A stretch of DNA of 64,000 nt from Planctomycetota bacterium (lineage in GTDB: Bacteria > Planctomycetota > Phycisphaerae > Phycisphaerales > Phycisphaeraceae), in the NCBI GenBank assembly GCA_021413865.1, contig JAIOPN010000016.1, positions 1 through 64,000 of the forward strand, in the 5' to 3' direction. A model generated the notes under the pieces. The model was given only the letters and a program-made list of their open reading frames with translations. It had not been told where the DNA came from and ran no database searches. A program made the position numbers and the translations under genes. Numbering within the stretch: the stretch's first letter is position 1; the number at the start of each line of letters is the position of its first letter. This document shows positions 23,819 through 34,219 of the stretch, piece after piece.

Positions 23819-24553
23819 TTACGCGCGGTTCGATTTCTCGTTCTCTTTTTTCTCTTTCAGGTCCCACAGTTCCACCGCTTCCGGCGGCCGGACATAGAGC
23901 GGGACGAGCGTCGCGGGGTCGGTGAAGGCGTTCTGCTTCGCCATGCGGCGGCCCAGTTCCCAGACCACGTCGCTGCGCGGCACGGCCAAATCTGTCGGCA
24001 GCACGGTCACATCGCGCAGTAATTTTTCATCGGTTGGCAGCGGGGGTAACGGCGTACCGAGGATCGCCACCGGCCGCGCCGACGCCGCGAGCAGTTCCTC
24101 CATCGTCACCAGCGCGGGCGGCGTTTCAACGACCCAGTCACCGCTGGCTTCACGGAACACCGCCGCATAGACACGCTCGTTTTTGAGCGACAAACACGGG
24201 GCGATCCGCGTCACCCCGGCCGGCGCGTTGCGGGCAAGGACATCCAATGTCGGCACGGCCGCGACGCGCACCCCCAGCGTGAGCGCGAGCATGCGCGCCG
24301 TCGCCACGCCGATGCGCAGCCCGGTGAACGAGCCGGGCCCGATCGAGAGGTAGAGCTCGGCCAGGTCGCGCGGGGTGACGCCATGTTTTTTCAGCAGGGC
24401 ATCGACGGTGGGCATGAGCTCGACGGTGTGCCGCTGCTGCTCGGGGATCGGCGCGGAGTCGAGGCGCGTGTCGCCCCGGCCCAGGGTGACCGAGCCGAGC
24501 CGGCCCGAGCATTCGATGGCGAGGTTGTGTTCCGCGGTGGGCATGGGTGGCAT
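23819..24553 (-). CDS. tsaB: tRNA threonylcarbamoyladenosine biosynthesis protein TsaB
   Basis: Partner of TsaD in forming t6A37 on ANN-decoding tRNAs. The 244-residue protein has the ASKHA-fold features of the family: N-terminal LAIECSGRLGSVTLGRG, the hallmark SIGPGSFTGLRIGVATARMLA near residues 90-110 and VPTLDVLARN. The C-terminal 15 residues are a charged Lys/Glu-rich tail. It starts 3 nt after the stop of the FtsX-type permease gene; ATG 24544 is an alternative start. An operon with the ABC genes is likely by spacing. Confidence 0.94.
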   Translation of the reverse strand: MPPMPTAEHNLAIECSGRLGSVTLGRGDTRLDSAPIPEQQRHTVELMPTVDALLKKHGVTPRDLAELYLSIGPGSFTGLRIGVATARMLALTLGVRVAAVPTLDVLARNAPAGVTRIAPCLSLKNERVYAAVFREASGDWVVETPPALVTMEELLAASARPVAILGTPLPPLPTDEKLLRDVTVLPTDLAVPRSDVVWELGRRMAKQNAFTDPATLVPLYVRPPEAVELWDLKEKKENEKSNRA

Positions 24554-27176
24554 GGGTTACTCGGAGGCCAGCAGAACCCGCGGAGGGGTGAAGACAAGCC
24601 GGGCGATCGGCGCCGCCGCCGCGAGCAGCGCCACGGCGATCACCACGCCAGCGCCGCCGGCGATGACGCCCCACGGCGCGTGCAGGCCGTACACCAGCCC
24701 CAGCACCCGGCCGTGCAGCTCCCGCGCGACCAGCGCGAGTTGGAGCCCCAGCAGCACGCCGGTGACGCAGGCGACCAGCGCCATGGCCGTCGTCTCGGCG
24801 AGGATGAGCCTGCCGAGCATCCACCGGGGTGAGCCCACGGCCCGCAGCACACCGTACTCGAAACGGCGCGACGCGATGTTGGCGACGATCAGGTTGCCCA
24901 CGCCGAAGCAGGCGATGAGCAGCGTCGCCCCCGCGAGCAACGAGGCGATGGAGAGGAACCGCTGCGACATGGCGCGGATGGTGTCCAGGATCTCCCGCGC
25001 CGAGGTGGCGGTGATGCCGGGCACGGCGGCGAGCACGGCGTCGATCGCCGGCTGCGGCCGGACGCCCGGCTTGAAGGTCAGCAGGATGAGGTTCATCTGG
25101 TCGTTGCCGAAGTAGCGCGCCGCGTCCGTCCGGGAGCCGAACACGGAGCTGACCGAGGCCTGGGCGTAGTAGCGGTTGATGCCGAAATACTGCACGGCGA
25201 TGTCCAACCCCGGCGAGGAGATAACGCCGGCGACGTCGAAATCGACCGGGCCTTCGACGGTCCGGAGCGTGAGCTTCGACCCCAGCCCCAGGCCGTGCGC
25301 CTTGAGGTATTCACGGCTGACGAGCACGGCCTTGCCGCGCGAGAGCATACGCTTGGCGGATTCGGGGTCGCCCTGCACCCAGGTGAGCGAGGTCATGTTG
25401 AAGAAACTGCCGGGGTCGAAGGAGACGTAGAGCGTGAGGTTGGGCGTGGAATCCGCCGGGTCGAACTGGGCGTTGAGCGCGGCGACGGGGAAGGCGGCGG
25501 TGGGGCAGGCGGTGGCGATCCCCGGCGTGCTTTTCAGCGCCGCGTACTCGGCGGGGGTCAGCGGCACCAGGCCGAACGAGCCCATGCGGCAGGCGAAGCC
25601 GTCGGGCATGCGGATGTTGTCGAACCAGTCGGTCATGAGCGAGCGGCCGTTGGTCCAGATCACGATGAGCATGGCCAGGCCGACCATCAGCGACCCGGCG
25701 GTGAACCCGTGGCGGTAGGGCGTGGCGGCGAGCGACTGCCGCAGCACGTCGCGCGGCACGCGGAAGAGCGCCGCCAGCGTGGGGACCACGGCCCCGACGA
25801 GGATGAACAGCACCGGCACGGCCAAGAGGAAATAACCGGTGAACGTGAGCGGCAGCCCGAGCGCCAGGAAGAGCCAGAGCACCTTGTCGGTGGGGATCGG
25901 CAGCGCCATGAGGAGCGGCGGCAGCGCGGCGAAGAGCACGCCCAGCGAGAGGCAGAGGATCACGCCCCGGGTGGTCGGCTTGACCGCGCGTGAGGCCAGC
26001 GCCCTGAGCGGCCGGACCCGCGCCGCCCGCACCGCCGGGTAGAGCGCCCCGAGCAGGCCCGCGAGGATCGATCCGCCGATCACCAGCCCGATGCCGAACG
26101 CGCTGGGGCGGAACCCGGCGATGAGCACCTCGCTGTGCCGGCGGTAGAGCGTGTACGCCAGCGCCAGGCCCAGGGGCAGCCCCAGCAGGCCGCCCGCCGT
26201 GGAGATGGCGACGCCGGCGAGCAACTGGCTGGCGGCGATCACCCCGCGCTCCGCGCCGATGCAGCGCAGGATCGCCAGCTCGCGCGTGCGCTCGGTGACG
26301 GCCGTGGTCAGCCCCGTGGTGATGATGAAGCCGGCGGAGAGGAAGACGATCATGGTGATGAGCGAGAGCGCCACGCGCATGCCGGTGAGGGCCTTGTGCA
26401 TGTTCGCCGCCGCCGCGGCCGCGCCGCGGAAGCGGGCATCAGGCGGCAGGTCGGCGGCGCGGCTCTTCTCGACCGCCTCCGCGTCGTAGTGGTCGCGCAG
26501 CACGAGGTCCACGGTGTCGATCCGCCCCGGCGCGCCGGCGAGCTGCTGCGCCTGCGGCAGCGCGACCATGCCGAACGGCCGCTGGAGGATTTTCAGTTTG
26601 GGCCGATCCAGGATGCCCACCACGCGGAGCGTGAGTTTCACGCCGCCGGATTTCGCGTTCCCCCTGAACCAGCCCGAGACGCTCTTGCCCAGCATCCTGT
26701 CGGCGACGCCGGCGAACAGCCCCTGGTCAACCTCGTTGGAGGGCGTGACCTCGACCTCTCCGCCCACCGTCACCCCCAGCGCGCGGGAGACAGGCCCGTC
26801 GAGCACGATCTCGCCCTCGGCCAGCACCGCGCGGCCCGATTCCAGCCGCGTCGCCTCCACGCGCTCGTGCAGCGCCGGCTCGACCCCCTGCACCATCACC
26901 GCCTCGCCCCGCCCGCCGGAGACGCGCCGCACCGTCGCACCGGTCTCGATCGAGCCGGCCGCCAGCTTCACCTCCGGCCATTTCGCCAGCACACCGACCA
27001 ACGGCTCGGCGAGCCGGCCGTTGTACCGGTGCTTGACGCGCAGGTCCGCCAGCCCCGCCGTGCGCGAGAGCAATTTCTCCGCCGATGCCGCGATCGTGCC
27101 CGACGCGCCGGCCACCGCCGCCACCAGCGTCGCCGCCAGCGCCACCGCGATCACCAGCAACAGGCTCCGGCCTTTT

Positions 27177-27905
<729 letters not shown>

Positions 27906-27983
27906 CGGGGTTGCACCGTCGGCGAGGGGGAATCCGTGATGCAGATAGTACGCCGGGGGATGGAGTAGCGGTTCATTTTAAAA

Positions 27984-28007
27984 CCCCTCTCCCCTTGGGG
28001 AGGGGGG
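27984..28007. repeat. CCCTCTCCC-type palindrome
   Basis: CCCCTCTCCCC and GGGGAGGGGGG pair in the divergent spacer between the LolD-like ATPase and the PH-domain gene. Because both genes are transcribed away from it, this copy cannot be a terminator for either. Confidence 0.55.
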
Positions 28008-28093
28008 AAGCCGGGGATCGCGAAAGGTTGCGTCATTGCGGCCCCCGGCACAGACTATCCGATGATTTTCCTACACCCCGCGTGAAAGCCCGC

Positions 28094-28615
28094 ATGCCCG
28101 CCAACACGACCAACCCCGCCCCCGCGAGCCCCGAAGAGATCGTCTGGCAGGGTGGGCCGTCGCAGGTGACGAACCTCGTGCGCTTCCTGATCGACCTGGT
28201 CATCGCCGCCGTGCTGCTGGCGATCCCGTTCGTGTTCCGCTCCGCACCGGGCTGGGTCGCGGCGTTGGCCGTCGTCCCGCTGGCCGTCGCGGGGTTCCAC
28301 TGGCTGCGCGTCAGGTCGCTCCGCTTCACGCTCACCACCGAGCGCCTCCGCATCGAGACCGGCATCCTCACCCGCCGCACGGACGACATGGAACTCTACC
28401 GCGTGAAGGACTTCACGCTGACCAAACCGATCGCGCTGCGACTCTTCGGCCTGGGCGACATCACGATCAACACCTCCGACCACACCACCCCGCGCGTCAC
28501 GCTCCACGCCGTCTCAAACCCGTCGCACGTCCACGACCTCATCCGCGCCAACGTCGAACGCCAGCGCGACCGCAAACGCGTGCGCGAGGTGGATTTCGCG
28601 CCGGAGTCAACCTGA
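28094..28615 (+). CDS. Membrane protein with bacterial PH domain (YdbS-like)
   Basis: A 173-residue protein with a short N-terminus containing EEIVWQGGPSQ, the usual opening of this family. Two hydrophobic helices follow (about residues 30-70), then a PH domain with FTLTTERLRIETGILTRRTD, ELYRVKDFTLTKPIALRLFG and GDITINTSD. Such proteins sit in the membrane with the PH domain in the cytoplasm; their role is not well defined. I took ATG 28094 (MPANTT), since a longer frame upstream is Arg/His-rich and unlike the family. Confidence 0.85.
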   Translation: MPANTTNPAPASPEEIVWQGGPSQVTNLVRFLIDLVIAAVLLAIPFVFRSAPGWVAALAVVPLAVAGFHWLRVRSLRFTLTTERLRIETGILTRRTDDMELYRVKDFTLTKPIALRLFGLGDITINTSDHTTPRVTLHAVSNPSHVHDLIRANVERQRDRKRVREVDFAPEST

Positions 28616-28664
28616 GATATTTTTCTTGCTACCTTCTTTCGTTTTTTTTCTGAAATGGCGACCG

Positions 28665-29138
28665 ATGTTCTGCAAGAAATGTCATTACGGCTTACGTGGT
28701 CTTGTGCGGGATGCTTGTCCGGAATGTGGGGAAGCATTCGATCGTGATGATCCGCGCACATTTCTCTCGTCGTTAAAGGTGGACTGGCGGCGATCATGGA
28801 AAAGCGCCCTGGTTGGTTCTATATTTATTTTGATACTTTATTTTATTATTTTAGTCGGTAGCCGGAATGGCTACGTATTAATGGGGATGTTAATTGTCGG
28901 CCTTGGCCTTCCGATTATCCCAATGTTTATGTTTTTTGCGGGCATATTCGGCTTGGCCGCTCATAGGATACTGCCTGGGCGCGGCATGCAAATTGTAGCG
29001 CGAATATTTTCTTGTGTATTATTATTATCATCATTATGTATTACATTTTATATAACTCTGCCTGAATTTGACGGTGTCTCTATTTTATCATCAATACCAT
29101 TTGTGGTGGCTCTATCGTATGAGATGAAATATCGATAA
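28665..29138 (+). CDS. Small membrane protein with CxxC zinc ribbon, in AT-rich DNA
   Basis: The 157-residue protein starts MFCKKCHYGLRGL and continues to DACPECGEAFDRDDPRTF, giving CxxC...CxxC for one zinc ion. Proteins with this CxxC-Y-LRGL-CPECG ribbon are, to my knowledge, characteristic of Planctomycetes. Three or four strongly hydrophobic helices follow from about residue 45 to 140. Function is unknown. The gene is very AT-rich (hand-counted lines 28-32% G+C) against about 67% around it, and uses TTA, ATA and TAT freely. It may be a recent arrival. ATG 28665 is chosen because the ribbon begins there. Confidence 0.7.
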   Translation: MFCKKCHYGLRGLVRDACPECGEAFDRDDPRTFLSSLKVDWRRSWKSALVGSIFILILYFIILVGSRNGYVLMGMLIVGLGLPIIPMFMFFAGIFGLAAHRILPGRGMQIVARIFSCVLLLSSLCITFYITLPEFDGVSILSSIPFVVALSYEMKYR

Positions 29139-29484
29139 TAAAGATAGAAAAGCAAGGTGGGCGCATGGAGCGGAGCGCAACGCACTGTTCCCATCGCCGG
29201 GCACTCAAAAATCATCCGGCCACATGTTATCCAGGCGTCTTCAGCGTGAGTGAGGCGTTAATGGTGCGTTGCGCTCCGCTCCTACGATTTCGCATGGAGG
29301 CGTGTAGTGTCGAACTTAATCTCATACTCGCGCGCCGTTTACAGCAGAACAGGTCGTGTCACGATGCCGCGCGTTAAAGATCGTCGTAACGCGCACTCAT
29401 CAAACTACTTGCAACGTATTTTTGTGCCGTGGCGCGCAATCGTACTCCACGCACCCTACGCTTCGTATCGATGAGCGACCGGGG
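29139..29484. other. Gene-free stretch of mixed composition
   Basis: Besides the inverted repeat at 29167-29282, this 346-nt stretch shows no convincing gene. Its right half (29288-29460) is of intermediate composition and contains CACGCACCCTACGC, resembling the edge sequence (CCACCCTACGC) found next to other repeats in the window, so it may be repeat debris. Short open frames here have no recognisable protein features. Confidence 0.5.
29167..29282. repeat. Inverted repeat with perfect 19-bp ends
   Basis: GGAGCGGAGCGCAACGCAC (29167-29185) is perfectly inverted at 29264-29282, with 78 nt between. It lies just after the AT-rich gene. The shape, short terminal inverted repeats around a non-coding core, is MITE-like, but no target-site duplication is obvious. 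Confidence 0.7.
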
Positions 29485-30549
29485 TTACGCCCAATCCGCC
29501 TTGAGATGTTTGCGGAAGAACGGCCGGGACTTGTTCCCGCCCCACGCGTGCTCGCCGGGGAACAGGTCCAACTCCAGTTTGTCCTTCACGCCCGCGGCGC
29601 GGTAGATGCGTTCCACCTGCTTGTAATTCGCCTGCGTGTAGTCGGACTCGAAGCACGAATCGTGCAGGCCGACCTCGACCAGCAGCGGACGGGGGGCGAT
29701 CAGGCCCTGCAGGTCCGCCACGTCCGCCAGCGCGTAAACGCCCGGCGTGACCTGCGAGCCGCAGACGTTGTAGGTGCGGTAGGCGATCTCGTGGTACGAC
29801 CCGGCGTAGCAGACGATGTCCACCGCCTTGAACCGGCTGTCGTAGAGCGCGGACCAGGTGGTCATCGTCCCGCCCAGCGAGAGGCCGATCACGCCGAGGC
29901 GCGAGCCGTCCACATAAGACTGCGAGCAGACGAAGTCCGTCGCCCGGGCGGCGTCGTGCAGGTTCATCGCCATGAGCGAGGTGCCGAGCATGGTGGCGCA
30001 GAGGTAGTGGACGTTGCACGGGTCGCGGCCCTCGAGGCCTTTGTAATAGAAGGGCTTGTTGCGGCTGTCGCGTTCGCCGAAACCGAGCCAGTCGATCGCA
30101 TAGGTGACGAACCCCGCCTTGGCCATCTGGAGGCCGTAGGCGTAGTTGTGGAAGCTGATGTTGGCCTTGCCCTCGCTGGAGTAGCAGTTGCCCATGGGCC
30201 CGTCTTTGCCCAGCGGGCCGTGGCCGTGGCAGGCCATGATCGCTGGCCGTTTCTCGCCGCGCTTGAGGTTGTCCGGCCGGTAGAGCAGCAGCGTCGCCGA
30301 GAGGCCGACCTGCACGTCGATCACCCAGCGCTGCTTGATGAGCCCGTCCTCGCGCCACTCGGCGAGCAGCTCCGGGTTCGCCGGGACGCTCTTGGGTTTC
30401 GCGCCCAGCGTGGCGAGGGCCTCGGGCAGCAGCGCCTTCTTCCACGCCGAGAACTGCGCCGGGGTCTTCCCCTTGAACGCGAAGCGTGGCTTGTGGTTGA
30501 GGGAGAGCTGGTCGAAAAACGCCTTGGGGCTGAGGTTTCGTTGGGTCAT
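29485..30549 (-). CDS. Alpha/beta hydrolase (dienelactone hydrolase / acetyl-xylan-esterase-like)
   Basis: Predicted cytoplasmic esterase of 354 residues. The nucleophile elbow is GLSLGG; the oxyanion region is MACHGHGPLGKDGPMGN; a likely acid is in EVGLHDSCFESD and the catalytic His is in GEHAWGGNK. ADVADLQGLIAPRPLLVE before the acid strand is typical of the family found in Planctomycetes and Verrucomicrobia. No signal peptide is seen. I chose ATG 30549 (MTQRNLSPK), preceded at 7 nt by TATCCT; an in-frame extension to 30645 is encoded by the repeat upstream. Substrate unknown, perhaps acetylated sugars. Confidence 0.85.
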   Translation of the reverse strand: MTQRNLSPKAFFDQLSLNHKPRFAFKGKTPAQFSAWKKALLPEALATLGAKPKSVPANPELLAEWREDGLIKQRWVIDVQVGLSATLLLYRPDNLKRGEKRPAIMACHGHGPLGKDGPMGNCYSSEGKANISFHNYAYGLQMAKAGFVTYAIDWLGFGERDSRNKPFYYKGLEGRDPCNVHYLCATMLGTSLMAMNLHDAARATDFVCSQSYVDGSRLGVIGLSLGGTMTTWSALYDSRFKAVDIVCYAGSYHEIAYRTYNVCGSQVTPGVYALADVADLQGLIAPRPLLVEVGLHDSCFESDYTQANYKQVERIYRAAGVKDKLELDLFPGEHAWGGNKSRPFFRKHLKADWA

Positions 30550-30584
30550 GAGCGAGAGGATAGCAAAGCGAAAGGGAGAATGTG

Positions 30585-30657
30585 GGATGGTGCATAGTGC
30601 GTAGTGCGTGGTACGTGGTGCGGGAATGCATTCCCCACTCGCCACGCACTATGCACT
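30585..30657. repeat. Imperfect palindrome centred on GGGAATGCATTCCC
   Basis: The 14-bp perfect core is at 30622-30635. The left arm (TGGTGCATAGTGCGTAGTGC) and right arm (GCCACGCACTATGCACTAC) pair imperfectly on both sides. It is followed at 30694-30704 by CCCACCCTACG, the edge sequence also seen beside the repeats at 18259 and 36270. It lies between two minus-strand genes. Confidence 0.65.
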
Positions 30658-30705
30658 ACGTACTCTTCAAAGCATGGCGTCGCAGACCCAGCCCACCCTA
30701 CGCAA

Positions 30706-30999
30706 TCACTTGTGCCCCTTGGGTGCGTCGCCCGAGAGGTACTTGCGGCGCAACGCCTGGGCCATGTCCACGTCGTTGATGTTCGCCAGCGTGCAGAGCC
30801 AGGCGAAGACGTCGGCGAACTCCTCCTCGATGTTGGCCGGGTCGCGCTTGTCGCCGGTGGTGTTGAGCGCGGTCGCCAGCTCGCCGACCTCCTCGACGAA
30901 CCACATGAACGTGGCGGGCGTGCCCCGGGCGTGGTCGGTCTTGTAGTAGCGGTCCCTGATGTGCTGCTGGAAGGTTTCGATGGCAAGCGGCTCGGGCAT
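30706..30999 (-). CDS. MazG-like nucleotide pyrophosphohydrolase
   Basis: A compact all-alpha NTP pyrophosphatase of 97 residues, expected to hydrolyse a nucleoside triphosphate to the monophosphate and pyrophosphate, as in housecleaning of abnormal nucleotides. The metal-binding pattern is visible: E36-E37-x2-E40 in WFVEEVGELA and E60-x2-D63 in IEEEFADVFAWL. The length fits single-domain MazG-like enzymes. It is upstream of the hydrolase on the same strand, separated by the palindrome, and divergent from copA. Confidence 0.88.
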   Translation of the reverse strand: MPEPLAIETFQQHIRDRYYKTDHARGTPATFMWFVEEVGELATALNTTGDKRDPANIEEEFADVFAWLCTLANINDVDMAQALRRKYLSGDAPKGHK

Positions 31000-31114
31000 G
31001 GGTGCTCTCCGTGGATTTTTAGGCGAGGCGTGCGTGCGAATCGTGTTATCCGTCGCACCGCGGTCGAATGCAACCGGCGGAGACGGCTACGATGAGAGAC
31101 GAGAGATCGCCCGT

Positions 31115-33307
31115 ATGACCACGACGAACCTGAAAATCCGCGGGATGCACTGCGCGAGCTGCGTGAGCCACGTCGAGAAGAGCCTGCGCGCGGTCCCGGG
31201 CGTGAGCGCGGCCACGGTGAACCTGGCGACCGAGCGCGCGAGCGTGAGCTATGACGCGCCGGCCGGGGTGGATGAACTGGTCACGGCGGTGAAGCGCGCG
31301 GGCTATGAGGCCGAGCCGGCGGACCAACCCGTTGCACCGACGGGCGATGCTCATACTCATGCACCTGCGCACGTCCACGCCCACCACCACGGCGGTGACG
31401 AAGCCCCCGCATCGATGCTATGGCTCATCCCCGCCGTCGCGCTGGCCGCACCGATCATGGTGCTTCACATGGCCTTCCACGACTGGCCCCCCGGTGCGTG
31501 GGTCCAGTTCGCACTGGCGACGCCGATCCAAATATGGCTCGGCTGGCCGTTCTACAAGGGCGCCGCCCGCGCCGCGATGCACGGCCGGACGGACATGGAC
31601 ACCCTCGTCGCCCTGGGCACCACCGTTGCCTTCGCCTACAGCGTCCGGCTGCTTTTCTCGGGGGGGCACGAGGTCTATTTCGACACCTCCGCCGTCATCC
31701 TCGTCCTGATCGGATTGGGCAAACACCTCGAGGCCCGCGCCCGCTCCAGCGCCGCCTCGGCCATCCGCGGCCTCATGCAGCTCCAGCCCGCGCACGCAAC
31801 CGTCGTGCGAAGCGGGGTCGAATCCGAAATCCCCGTCGATGACCTGCGCAAGGGCGACCTGCTCCTCGTCCGTCCCGGCCAGCGCATCCCGGTGGATGGT
31901 GAACTGACCGACGGCGCGTCGGCGGTGGATGCGTCGCTCATCACCGGCGAATCGGTGCCCGTCGAGGTGACGGCCGGCAGCCGCGTGATCGGCGGCACGC
32001 TCAACCATACCGGCGCCTTCCACATGAAGGCCACCGCCACCGGCCGCGATACGACGCTGGCGCACATCGTCGCGCTGGTTGAGTCCGCGCAGACCTCGAA
32101 GGCGGCGGTGCAGCGGGTCGCCGACGCGGTGGCGGGCGTCTTCGTGCCGGTGGTGCTGGTGATCGCCGCGGCCACGTTCGTCGCGTGGGGCCTGCATTCG
32201 GGCTGGCCCGCGGCGGTGCGGCCGATGATCGCGGTGCTGATCGTCGCCTGCCCCTGCGCCCTGGGCCTGGCGACGCCGGCGGCCATCATGGTCGGCACCG
32301 GGATCGGCGCGCGGCGTGGCATCCTTATTAAAGACGCCGCCGCCTTCGAGCGTGCCGGCAGGCTCACGCACGTCATCCTCGACAAGACCGGGACGCTGAC
32401 GCTCGGCCGGCCGGGCGTGACCGATGTGGCGGTCGATGGCGACAACGCCGCGGCCGACCGCACGCTCTCACTCGCGGCCTCGGTCGAGCGCATGAGCGAG
32501 CACCCGCTCGCCCGCGCAATCGTGGAGCACGCGATTTCGCGCCGGCTGACGCAGGGGCAGGTCGCCGATTTCACCAGCACCCCCGGCGGCGGCGTGCATG
32601 GCCGGGTGGGTGGTGTATCGGTGTCGGTCGGTCGGCCCGATGTGCTGCGCGACACGGGCGTGACAGGTTTGGATGAATGGAAGGAGCGCATCGCCGCGTT
32701 GGAGAGCGCAGGGAAGACGGTGGTGGCCGTGGCGGTGGGGGGGCGTGTGTCGGGCGTCATCGCGATGGCGGACGAGCCCAGGCCCGGCGCGGCGAAGGCG
32801 GTCGAGGAGCTGCGCGGCCTGGGGCTGACGGTGGTGATGATGTCGGGCGATAACGCGGCGGCAGCGCGGGCCGTGGCGGCGAGCGTGGGGATCGATCAGG
32901 TGCTGGCCCCCGTGCTGCCCGGCGAGAAGGCGGCGAAGGTCCAGGAGTTACGGAAAGCGGGCCACGTCGTGGCGATGGTCGGCGACGGCATTAATGACGC
33001 GCCGGCGCTGGCGGCGGCGGACGTGGGCGTGGCGATGGGCGGCGGGGCGGACATCGCGGCCGACGCGGGGCACATCGTGCTGGTGGGCGGAGAGCCGCTG
33101 GCGTTGCCGCGCGCGATCCGGCTGAGCCGGGCCACGCTGCGCCGCATTCACGCCGGGCTCTTCTGGGCGTTCATCTACAACCTCGTGCTCATCCCCGTCG
33201 CGGCACTGGGCTGGCTGCACCCGATGCTGGCGGCTGGAGCGATGGCGTTCAGCTCCGTCAGCGTCGTGGGCAACGCGCTCTGGCTGCGGCGGGCGTGGCG
33301 TGATTGA
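31115..33307 (+). CDS. copA: Copper-exporting P1B-type ATPase
   Basis: Pumps Cu(I) out of the cytoplasm. The 730-residue protein has one N-terminal metal-binding domain with GMHCASC (Cys13, Cys16), then a His-rich linker (seven His within residues 80-92). The TGES actuator loop, the transmembrane C379-P-C381 metal site, the phosphorylation motif DKTGT (Asp423) and the hinge GDGINDAPAL follow. The start at ATG 31115 puts the metal-binding domain at the usual distance from the N-terminus. No copper regulator or chaperone gene lies next to it. The His-rich linker might bind additional Cu or Zn. Confidence 0.95.
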   Translation: MTTTNLKIRGMHCASCVSHVEKSLRAVPGVSAATVNLATERASVSYDAPAGVDELVTAVKRAGYEAEPADQPVAPTGDAHTHAPAHVHAHHHGGDEAPASMLWLIPAVALAAPIMVLHMAFHDWPPGAWVQFALATPIQIWLGWPFYKGAARAAMHGRTDMDTLVALGTTVAFAYSVRLLFSGGHEVYFDTSAVILVLIGLGKHLEARARSSAASAIRGLMQLQPAHATVVRSGVESEIPVDDLRKGDLLLVRPGQRIPVDGELTDGASAVDASLITGESVPVEVTAGSRVIGGTLNHTGAFHMKATATGRDTTLAHIVALVESAQTSKAAVQRVADAVAGVFVPVVLVIAAATFVAWGLHSGWPAAVRPMIAVLIVACPCALGLATPAAIMVGTGIGARRGILIKDAAAFERAGRLTHVILDKTGTLTLGRPGVTDVAVDGDNAAADRTLSLAASVERMSEHPLARAIVEHAISRRLTQGQVADFTSTPGGGVHGRVGGVSVSVGRPDVLRDTGVTGLDEWKERIAALESAGKTVVAVAVGGRVSGVIAMADEPRPGAAKAVEELRGLGLTVVMMSGDNAAAARAVAASVGIDQVLAPVLPGEKAAKVQELRKAGHVVAMVGDGINDAPALAAADVGVAMGGGADIAADAGHIVLVGGEPLALPRAIRLSRATLRRIHAGLFWAFIYNLVLIPVAALGWLHPMLAAGAMAFSSVSVVGNALWLRRAWRD

Positions 33308-33358
33308 CACGCTTGCGTCCGTGGATGACGATTAATGATCCGAAACAGGAACCCCGCC

Positions 33359-34201
33359 ATGCCCGACGTAAAACTCACCGCCCAGCAGCTCGCGTTTTTC
33401 GACACGTTTGGTTTCCTCGTCCTGCCCGGCCTGATCAAGGACCGGATCGAAGAGGTCATCACGGAGTTCGAGGCCGTCTTCGCCAAACACGGCGGGGGCC
33501 ACGAGGGCAAACCGCACGACGGCAAGCAGCGCTCCTGCATCGTCCCCTTCCCCGATAAGTCACCGCTGCTCTCGGGCCTGCTCGACGACCCGCGCATCCA
33601 CGGCCTGGCGACCTCGATCCTGGGCGACGACTTCAACTACATGCCCAGCGACGGCAACTACTACGCCGGCGACACCGGCTGGCACTCCGACGGCTGGCAC
33701 CAGACCGACATCATGCACATCAAGGTCGCCTACTACCTCGACCCGCTCACGCGCGACACGGGCTGCCTGCGCGTCATCCCGGGCAGCCACAAGGCGGGCG
33801 AGCCTTACGCCGAGAAACTGCAGCGCGAGGTCTCGCGCAGCCAAGAGCTCTGGGGCATCGCCGGCAAGGACGTCCCCTGCATGGCGCTGGAGACCAAGCC
33901 CGGCGACATCGCCGTGTTCAACCACAACACCAAGCACTCGGCGTTCGGCGGCAGCGGGTGGCGGCGGATGTTCACCATGAACCTCTGCAAGCGCTACCCC
34001 GCCGGTCGTGAGCAGGAGCTGCGCGACTACCTCAACGGCATCGCCCGTTTCTGGGTGGACCGCGCCTACGGCGAGATCATGATGAAGACCGCCACGCCGC
34101 AGCGCATGAGGCACCTCGAACAGGTGATGGCGAACGACGGCCACATCGCGGCGCTCTCGGCGAAGGCGAAGAAGGAAATGGCCGAGCCGTCACGCGGGTG
34201 A
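33359..34201 (+). CDS. Phytanoyl-CoA dioxygenase (PhyH) family protein
   Basis: Second Fe(II)/2-oxoglutarate oxygenase in the window, 280 residues. The ligands are the HxD of DTGWHSDGWHQTD and the distal His of NHNTKHSAFGGSGWRR, with Arg for 2-oxoglutarate. LRVIPGSHKAGEPYAEKLQ is the conserved pre-ligand segment. I chose ATG 33359 because AGGA lies about 8 nt upstream and the family begins at LTAQQLAFFDTFGFLVLPG. It is only distantly similar to the copy at 21.4-22.3 kb. Substrate unknown. Confidence 0.9.
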   Translation: MPDVKLTAQQLAFFDTFGFLVLPGLIKDRIEEVITEFEAVFAKHGGGHEGKPHDGKQRSCIVPFPDKSPLLSGLLDDPRIHGLATSILGDDFNYMPSDGNYYAGDTGWHSDGWHQTDIMHIKVAYYLDPLTRDTGCLRVIPGSHKAGEPYAEKLQREVSRSQELWGIAGKDVPCMALETKPGDIAVFNHNTKHSAFGGSGWRRMFTMNLCKRYPAGREQELRDYLNGIARFWVDRAYGEIMMKTATPQRMRHLEQVMANDGHIAALSAKAKKEMAEPSRG

Positions 34202-34219
34202 TGAAATCCCGCGGGAGAC

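Noticed and set aside
29165-29377. 70-codon frame after the AT-rich gene
   Set aside because: Its start lies in the arm of the inverted repeat and it shows no ribosome-binding site or domain.
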